64,000 bases of DNA from Nocardiopsis_B sediminis (GTDB lineage: Bacteria > Actinomycetota > Actinomycetes > Streptosporangiales > Streptosporangiaceae), in the NCBI RefSeq assembly GCF_042650565.1, contig NZ_JBHSBH010000009.1, positions 62,001-126,000 of the forward strand. Reading direction: 5' to 3'. Under the pieces are notes generated by a model. It saw only the letters and a list, made by a program, of their open reading frames with translations, was not told the DNA's origin and made no database searches. The position numbers and the translations under genes are program-made. How positions within the stretch are numbered: position 1 is the stretch's first letter; each line of letters starts with the position of its first letter. Below are positions 58,941-64,000 of the stretch, piece after piece.

Positions 58941-59579
58941 TTGCTACTCAACCGGATCTCGCTGCGGGTCGCCACGGCGGTCGGCTCGGCCGCGATGGTC
59001 GCCGGGGCCACGTTCGCCGTGTCCGCCTTCGCGGACAGCGGCGAAGAGCCCGGCGACACCGCGGCCTCCGCCGTCGTGCCGCCCCAAGCCGATGACACCG
59101 GGGCCGACTTCTTCGCCGACGCCCCCCAGATCTCCGAAGAAGAGCTCGCCGAGCAGCGCGCGGGCGTCCAGAACCTCATCGAGGAGGCGGGCGGGACGGC
59201 CAGCGGCTCGGCCACCGCCACCGAGGAGCAGGAGGAGGAAGAAGAGGAGGAGTCCGACTCCGGTTCCTCGATCCCCTCGGGCGACCCCAAGGAGATCGCC
59301 CAGGCGATGCTCGCCGACTTCGGGTGGAGCGCCGACGAGTTCAGCTGCCTGGAACCCCTGTGGGAGAAGGAGAGCAACTGGAACCCCTCCGCGGAGAACC
59401 CCAGCTCCGGCGCCTACGGCATCCCGCAGGCGCTGCCCGGTAACAAGATGGCGACCGCCGGCAGCGACTGGCAGACCAACCCGGCCACCCAGATCACCTG
59501 GGGCCTGGGCTACATCGAGGACCGCTACGGTTCGCCGTGCGAGGCCTGGGACCACTCCGAGGCCAACGGCTGGTACTGA
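58941..59579 (+). CDS. Secreted lytic transglycosylase-like protein
   Basis: A 212-residue exoprotein. A signal peptide (about 1-33, RISLRVATAVGSAAMVAGATFAVSAFA) is followed by a low-complexity acidic linker with ten Glu in twelve residues. The C-terminal domain of about 95 residues (AQAMLADFGWSADEFSCLEPLWEKESNWNPSAENPSSGAYGIPQAL...WGLGYIEDRYGSPCEAW) is SLT-like: the Glu in EKESNW is the expected catalytic acid and two cysteines could pair. AAAGGG lies 6 nt before the TTG at 58941, which is preferred; a GTG at 58899 would add 14 residues. It likely trims peptidoglycan. Confidence 0.82.
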   Translation: MLLNRISLRVATAVGSAAMVAGATFAVSAFADSGEEPGDTAASAVVPPQADDTGADFFADAPQISEEELAEQRAGVQNLIEEAGGTASGSATATEEQEEEEEEESDSGSSIPSGDPKEIAQAMLADFGWSADEFSCLEPLWEKESNWNPSAENPSSGAYGIPQALPGNKMATAGSDWQTNPATQITWGLGYIEDRYGSPCEAWDHSEANGWY

Positions 59580-59637
59580 CGGCCCGGCCGGCCCGGCACC
59601 GGACCGCATCGGCGGGAACGGTGCCGGCGGGCGCCGA

Positions 59638-59676
59638 GGACGGCCCCCGCGATCACGTCGATCGCGGGGGCCGTCC
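59638..59676. terminator. Convergent terminator
   Basis: A perfect 17-bp stem, GGACGGCCCCCGCGATC and its complement, with loop ACGTC, between the transglycosylase-like and kinase genes. Confidence 0.88.
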
Positions 59677-59711
59677 GTGTTCCCGGTACCGTTCGCGGCG
59701 GCCGATCCCGA

Positions 59712-61463
59712 CTAGACCGGCTCGAAGGAGTCCAGGACGCTCTCGTACATCCGGCGGTGGTCGCCGGCCTCGTCGGCCGGTACGTTCATGGTCACCGCGA
59801 ACGCCTCCTCGCCGATCATGATGATGTGGGAGGTGAAGTGCCGCGCGGGGGTGGTCCATCCGCCGGTCTGGAACTCCGCCTCCAGCGTCGCGACGTCCCA
59901 GTCCGCCGGGAAGCCGGAGTCGACCGCGGCCATCTCCAGGGTCCGGTACTCCGTGACCTCGCCGTCCTCGCGGAAGCCGTTGTCGTCGAACTCCACCCAC
60001 CCGTAGCTGGTGCGGGGGTCGGACGGGCCGTTGTCCCAGGCGTTGACGTAGATCGCGACGTCCCGGTCGGCGCGGCGGAAGTAGACGTAGGTCTGGGCGG
60101 CCTCCGTGGTGTCGTCGACCTCCCAGCCCTGGGGGTAGTCGACGTTGAAGCGGTCGGATTCGAAGCGCTCGTAGGTCGTGGTGTCCATGCGCACCAGCGA
60201 GACCACCGCCACCACGACGATCACCAGGCCCAGCATGCCCACGCCCATCATGGCGGGGATGAGGACGCTGCCGCGGCGCCGGTCGTCGCCCGGGGGGCGC
60301 GCGGGAGGCGCCGGCGGCGACGGGGCGGCGCCCCAGGGCGGCACCGTGCCGCCACCGCCGGGCCCGGGGCCGGAGAAGGCGCCGTGGGCGGGCCGGGGGC
60401 CCGAGGGGAACGGCGTGTGCGGGCCCGGGGCCGATGGGTGCGGGGTGTTCGGGCCGGGGGCGGTGTGCCCGGCGCCGGGATGCGGGGCGCCGACGTGCCC
60501 GGTGCGGCCCGGGTGCCCGCCGGTGACGGCCCCGGGGAAGGGGGTGGGCGGCGCGGCCGGGTGCGGGGTGTGCGGCGCGGGACCGGAGAAGGCCTGGGCG
60601 GCCGGGTGGCCGCCCGTCGCCCCCGGGCCGGGGCCCGCGGTCTCCAGGTCGCCGAGGAGCGCCAGGGCGGCGTCGGCGGTGAGGCGGCGGGCGGGGTCGC
60701 GCTCCAGGAGCCCGTTGATGAGCGGGGCGAGCGGGCCGGCGCGGTCGGGGCGGGGGATGGGGGCCGACAGGACGGCGGCGATGGCGGCGGTGATGCCGTC
60801 GCGCTGGAACGGGGAGCGGCCCTGGAGGGCGGTGTGCAGGGTGACGCCCACGCTCCACAGGTCCGAGGCGGGGGTGGCCGCCTCGCTCTGGAGCCGTTCG
60901 GGCGACATGTACTCGGGCGAGCCGATGAGGGTGCCGGTGCGGGTGATGGTCGAGGAGCCTTCGACGGTCGCGATCCCGAAGTCGGTGAGGACGATGCGGG
61001 AGTCATCGCAGACCATGACGTTGCCGGGCTTGATGTCGCGGTGGACGACGCCCGCGGCGTGGGCGGCGCGCACGGCCTCCAGGAGCGCGGCGGCGACCTT
61101 GGCGGCCGCAGCGGGGGTCAGGGTGCCGCGTTCGGCGAGCTCCTCCTGGAGGGAGCGGCCCCGGATCAGCTCCATGACCACCCAGGGGTGGCCTTCGGCG
61201 TCGAAGACGTCGTGGACGGTGATGACGCTGGGGTGGGCGATGCGGGCGGCGGACTGGGCCTCGCGACGGACGCGCGCGTTGGCCTCGACCTTCTCGTCGT
61301 CGGTGAGGTGGCCGGGGAGCAGGACCTCCTTGACCGCGACGTCGCGGTCGAGCTGGGAGTCCCATGCGGCCCAGACGACGCCCATGCCGCCGCGGCCGAG
61401 TTCGCGGCGGAGCTCGTAGCGTCCGGCGATCACGCGGGTGCCGTCGCCGTTGTCCACTGACAT
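59712..61463 (-). CDS. Membrane Ser/Thr protein kinase with Pro/Gly-rich linker
   Basis: A 583-residue kinase. It has the Gly loop LGRGGMGVVW, ATP Lys in VAVKEV, VVHRDIKPGNVMV, VLTDFGIATVEG and GSPEYMSPERL. After the kinase domain (about 15-275) lies a 125-residue linker rich in Pro, Gly and His. One membrane segment (about 405-428) and an outer domain of about 150 residues (FNVDYPQGWEVDDTTEAAQTYVYFRRADRDVAIYVNAW) follow. The outer domain has no PASTA repeats and is not one I can name. The ATG at 61463 follows directly from the conserved start. The gene lies behind the fumarase gene and a MITE-like insertion. Confidence 0.92.
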   Translation of the reverse strand: MSVDNGDGTRVIAGRYELRRELGRGGMGVVWAAWDSQLDRDVAVKEVLLPGHLTDDEKVEANARVRREAQSAARIAHPSVITVHDVFDAEGHPWVVMELIRGRSLQEELAERGTLTPAAAAKVAAALLEAVRAAHAAGVVHRDIKPGNVMVCDDSRIVLTDFGIATVEGSSTITRTGTLIGSPEYMSPERLQSEAATPASDLWSVGVTLHTALQGRSPFQRDGITAAIAAVLSAPIPRPDRAGPLAPLINGLLERDPARRLTADAALALLGDLETAGPGPGATGGHPAAQAFSGPAPHTPHPAAPPTPFPGAVTGGHPGRTGHVGAPHPGAGHTAPGPNTPHPSAPGPHTPFPSGPRPAHGAFSGPGPGGGGTVPPWGAAPSPPAPPARPPGDDRRRGSVLIPAMMGVGMLGLVIVVVAVVSLVRMDTTTYERFESDRFNVDYPQGWEVDDTTEAAQTYVYFRRADRDVAIYVNAWDNGPSDPRTSYGWVEFDDNGFREDGEVTEYRTLEMAAVDSGFPADWDVATLEAEFQTGGWTTPARHFTSHIIMIGEEAFAVTMNVPADEAGDHRRMYESVLDSFEPV

Positions 61464-61655
61464 GTATCGCCTCTCGGGGGGAGCGGGCGTGAGAAGGTCA
61501 TCAAGCAGGTTACTTCGACCGCCGGAAGGGTCGGCGATGTCGGTCGATGCACCGATATGCCGGGAACGGTAGCGGCCGGCACCGACGCAAAAGGGCCGGC
61601 GCGCGGGTGGCCCCGCACACCGGCCCAGGCCCCGGCGCGGCGCCGGGGGTGCGCG

Positions 61656-61822
61656 CTAGTCCCTGTTTTTCGGATCATTCCGGGCTCGCGACCACCAGAC
61701 GCCGCCTCGCTGCGCCGATTGCGCTCGGACAGCCAACCAGGCTGACCTTCGCGAATCGGCTTGCGACGCGACGCCTGGACGGCCGCTCGCTATTCCGAAA
61801 GCATCCAAAAAACAGGGCCTAG
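61656..61822. mobile_element. MITE-like insertion with terminal inverted repeats and CTAG duplication
   Basis: A 159-bp segment (61660-61818) is bounded by 16-nt inverted repeats, TCCCTGTTTTTCGGAT on the left and the complement of GCCCTGTTTTTTGGAT on the right (14 of 16 match). CTAG directly flanks each end (61656-61659 and 61819-61822), as expected for a target-site duplication. There is no transposase frame inside. CTAG-type duplications and CCTGTTTT-like ends fit elements mobilised by IS5-family transposases. Confidence 0.8.
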
Positions 61823-63213
61823 GCGCGCTGGGAGTTCGTCATGCTCAGCACGTCGAGCGCGTCGTCGAGCTGGGCCTCCGTCAGCTTGCCCGCCTCGATG
61901 TAGCCGCGCTCCAGGACCACCTGCCGGATGGTCTTGCGCTCGGCCAGCGACTGCTTGGCGACCTTGGCGGCCTCCTCGTAGCCGATGTAACGATTCAGCG
62001 GCGTCACGATCGAAGGGCTGGACTCCGCGTACTCGCGGCAGCGCTCCTCGTTGGCCTCGATGCCCGCGATGCAGCGGTCGGCGAAGACCCGCGACACGTT
62101 CGCCAGCAGCCGGATCGACTCCAGGACGTTGCGCGCGATCAGCGGCAGCTGCACGTTGAGCTCGAAGTTGCCGGAGGCGCCGCCGAAGGCGACCGCGGCG
62201 TCGTTGCCGACCACCTGCGAGGCCACCTGGAGCACCGCCTCGCACAGCACCGGGTTGACCTTGCCCGGCATGATCGAGGAGCCCGGCTGGAGGTCGGGCA
62301 GGAAGATCTCGGTCAGGCCGGTGCGCGGGCCCGAGCCCATCCACCGGATGTCGTTGGCGATCTTGGTGTGGCCGACGGCGATCGTCCGCAGCTGGCCGGA
62401 GAGCTCCACCAGGCCGTCGCGCGCGCCCTGCGCCTCGAAGTGGTCGCGCGCCTCGGTCAGCGGCAGCCCCGTGGCCGCGGCGATCTCGGCGATCACCCGC
62501 GCGGAGAACCCCTCGGGAGTGTTGATGCCGGTCCCGACGGCGGTGCCGCCGAGGGGCAGCTCGGCGACGCGGGGCAGCGACGCCTCCAGGCGCTCCACCC
62601 CGTAGCGCACCTGCGCCGCGTAGCCCGCGAACTCCTGGCCCAGGGTCACCGGGGTGGCGTCCATCAGGTGCGTGCGCCCGCTCTTGACCACCGAGGCGAA
62701 CTGCTCCGCCTTACGGGACAGCTCGCCCTCCAGGTGGCGCAGCGCCGGGATGAGGTCGTTGACGACCGCCGAGGTGGCCGCGATGTGGATCGACGACGGG
62801 AACACGTCGTTGGACGACTGCGACGCGTTGACGTGGTCGTTGGGGTGCACGGGCAGCCCGGAACGGGCGGTGGCCAGGGTCGCGACGACCTCGTTGGTGT
62901 TCATGTTGCTCGACGTGCCCGATCCGGTCTGGAACACGTCGATCGGGAACTCGTCGTTCCACTTGCCCTCGGCGACCTCCAGAGCGGCGTCGCGCACCGC
63001 CTTGGCGAGGTCCTCGGGGACCACCCCCAGCTCGGCGTTGACCTTGGCGGCGGCGGCCTTGATGTGCCCCAGCGCCGCGATGTGCGCGTGCTCCAGGCCC
63101 TGGCCGGAGATGGGGAAGTTCTCCACCGCCCGCTGGGTCTGCGCCCGCCACTTGGCGTCGGCGGGGACCTTGACCTCGCCCATCGAGTCGTGCTCGATGC
63201 GGAATTCACTCAT
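61819..63213 (-). CDS. fumC: Class II fumarate hydratase
   Basis: A 464-residue class II fumarase, the normal length. It has TGSGTSSNMNTNEVVA, the substrate-binding HPNDHVNASQSSNDVFPS, SGRTHLMDATPVTLGQEFAGYA, LGGTAVGTGINTP and the signature GSSIMPGKVNPVL with the catalytic Ser loop. It interconverts fumarate and L-malate in the citric acid cycle. Class II fumarase and aspartase are close; the LMDATPVTLGQE and neighbourhood favour fumarase. The TAG stop lies within the CTAG duplicated by the adjacent insertion. GGAGGTGT lies 12 nt before the ATG. Confidence 0.95.
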   Translation of the reverse strand: MSEFRIEHDSMGEVKVPADAKWRAQTQRAVENFPISGQGLEHAHIAALGHIKAAAAKVNAELGVVPEDLAKAVRDAALEVAEGKWNDEFPIDVFQTGSGTSSNMNTNEVVATLATARSGLPVHPNDHVNASQSSNDVFPSSIHIAATSAVVNDLIPALRHLEGELSRKAEQFASVVKSGRTHLMDATPVTLGQEFAGYAAQVRYGVERLEASLPRVAELPLGGTAVGTGINTPEGFSARVIAEIAAATGLPLTEARDHFEAQGARDGLVELSGQLRTIAVGHTKIANDIRWMGSGPRTGLTEIFLPDLQPGSSIMPGKVNPVLCEAVLQVASQVVGNDAAVAFGGASGNFELNVQLPLIARNVLESIRLLANVSRVFADRCIAGIEANEERCREYAESSPSIVTPLNRYIGYEEAAKVAKQSLAERKTIRQVVLERGYIEAGKLTEAQLDDALDVLSMTNSQRA

Positions 63214-63319
63214 TGTTCGAAGACACCTCCAGGAAACTGCGTCCAAGACTGCCAGATTCCCCGGTCAGCGGGCCCGGCGGCCCCGTGTGACCCGTGCGGG
63301 CTTCGGTGGGGCCCGGCGG

Positions 63320-63916
63320 TCACTCCAGCGAGCGGCGCTCGCGCCGCCGGGGCAGCCAGGCGCGCCGTCTTCGCGGGGCGCGTACCGCGAGCGAGCCGAG
63401 CACGCTGAACCCGTCGATCTCCACAACGGGGGCGTCGCCGCGCCGCGGACGCCGGGCCGTGGTGATCCGGCGGCCGAGGAAGGACCAGCCGCGCAGCCGG
63501 ACCTCGACGCCGTCGGGCACCTCGATGTCGACCCGGCCCAAGACCGCCCAGGCGCCGATCCGCACGTGGTTGCGCATGAGCAGCGCGTCGCGCAGGTCCA
63601 GCCGGACGGTGCCGCCGATGGCGATCACGGTCTCGCGCGCCTGCACCACCCACCGGCCCGAGCGTTCGGTATTGGTGAAGAACACGCCGAGCGGCTCGGT
63701 GGGCAGCCGGATCGGCTGGGCCTCGGGAGGGACGAGGTCGGCGGTCACCGGGGGGAGGTCGCCCAGGGTGCGCGCCCGGTAGACGTGTTCGGCGCGGCCC
63801 TCGAACTCGGTGATGTCCAGCCGGCCGTCCTCCACCGCCGAGCGCAGCACGGCGATCACGCGCTCCCGGTCGATGTGGGAGGCCCGCAGCCGGTCGGGGG
63901 TGACACCGTCGCTCAC
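63320..63916 (-). CDS. DUF1707 domain protein
   Basis: A 198-residue protein. The N-terminal DUF1707 (about 8-60: RASHIDRERVIAVLRSAVEDGRLDITEFEGRAEHVYRARTLGDLPPVTADL) is the short helical domain found at the head of many actinobacterial membrane or regulatory proteins. The rest (VIAIGGTVRLDLRDALLMRNHVRIGAWAVLGRVDIEVPDGVEVRLRG) forms beta-strand repeats like the cell-wall-stress LiaF C-terminal domain. No membrane span is present. The tail is very Arg-rich. Function is unknown. GTG start. Confidence 0.87.
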   Translation of the reverse strand: MSDGVTPDRLRASHIDRERVIAVLRSAVEDGRLDITEFEGRAEHVYRARTLGDLPPVTADLVPPEAQPIRLPTEPLGVFFTNTERSGRWVVQARETVIAIGGTVRLDLRDALLMRNHVRIGAWAVLGRVDIEVPDGVEVRLRGWSFLGRRITTARRPRRGDAPVVEIDGFSVLGSLAVRAPRRRRAWLPRRRERRSLE

Positions 63917-64000
63917 GAGAACTCACGTTAGCCGCACCCGCGGGTGGGGGCGTCCGGGGCAAGCCTGCCCGGCGGTGCCGTGTGCGGTGCGGGGTGGCTC

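Overview
The window is very GC-rich chromosomal DNA from an actinomycete. Mycothiol S-conjugate amidase, DUF397, DUF5941 and DUF4307 proteins, LytR-CpsA-Psr enzymes, many GTG/TTG starts and a Mycobacterium-like gene order around mca all point there. The DUF397/GHKL group and a teichoic-acid-type locus fit the Nocardiopsis/Streptomonospora side of the phylum, but the genus is an inference.

Positions 1-29930 are one large wall-glycopolymer locus. Two LytR-CpsA-Psr ligases (66-1667 and 23062-24510) lie within it. Between and beyond them are a TagG/TagH-type exporter (5014-6668), a cytidylyltransferase with a glycerophosphodiester phosphodiesterase, UDP-GlcNAc 2-epimerase and UDP-ManNAc dehydrogenase, eight glycosyltransferases, and an unusual three-gene run. 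That run encodes a LicC-like nucleotidyltransferase, a glycerol-1-phosphate-dehydrogenase-like enzyme and a CDP-alcohol phosphotransferase. Together they suggest a polyol-phosphate/aminosugar polymer built on a lipid carrier, exported and ligated to peptidoglycan. An assembly gap (Ns at 7375-7383) interrupts one gene here.

Positions 30011-43545 are mixed: a trans-sulfuration enzyme, three tandem DUF397 genes opposite a GHKL ATPase, a nucleoside hydrolase, a zeta-toxin operon, a MoxR/ChlI-type AAA ATPase with its VWA partner, a FIST-domain sensor, a SUKH protein and three RDD membrane paralogues.

Positions 43737-63916 follow the mycobacterial order greA - DUF4307 - mca - small membrane protein - DUF255 thioredoxin-like protein - short-chain Z-prenyl synthase - phoH2 - fumarase. 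It is interrupted by an insert (46207-49736) with vapBC, a secreted beta-propeller protein, a truncated DinB/mycothiol-type protein and an XRE regulator, and by a divergent Ser/Thr kinase/ECF sigma pair. A PhoD phosphatase, a lytic-transglycosylase-like exoprotein and a second kinase follow. A 159-bp MITE-like element sits exactly at the fumarase stop codon.

No rRNA, tRNA, CRISPR array or phage was recognised. Many strong hairpins mark operon ends.
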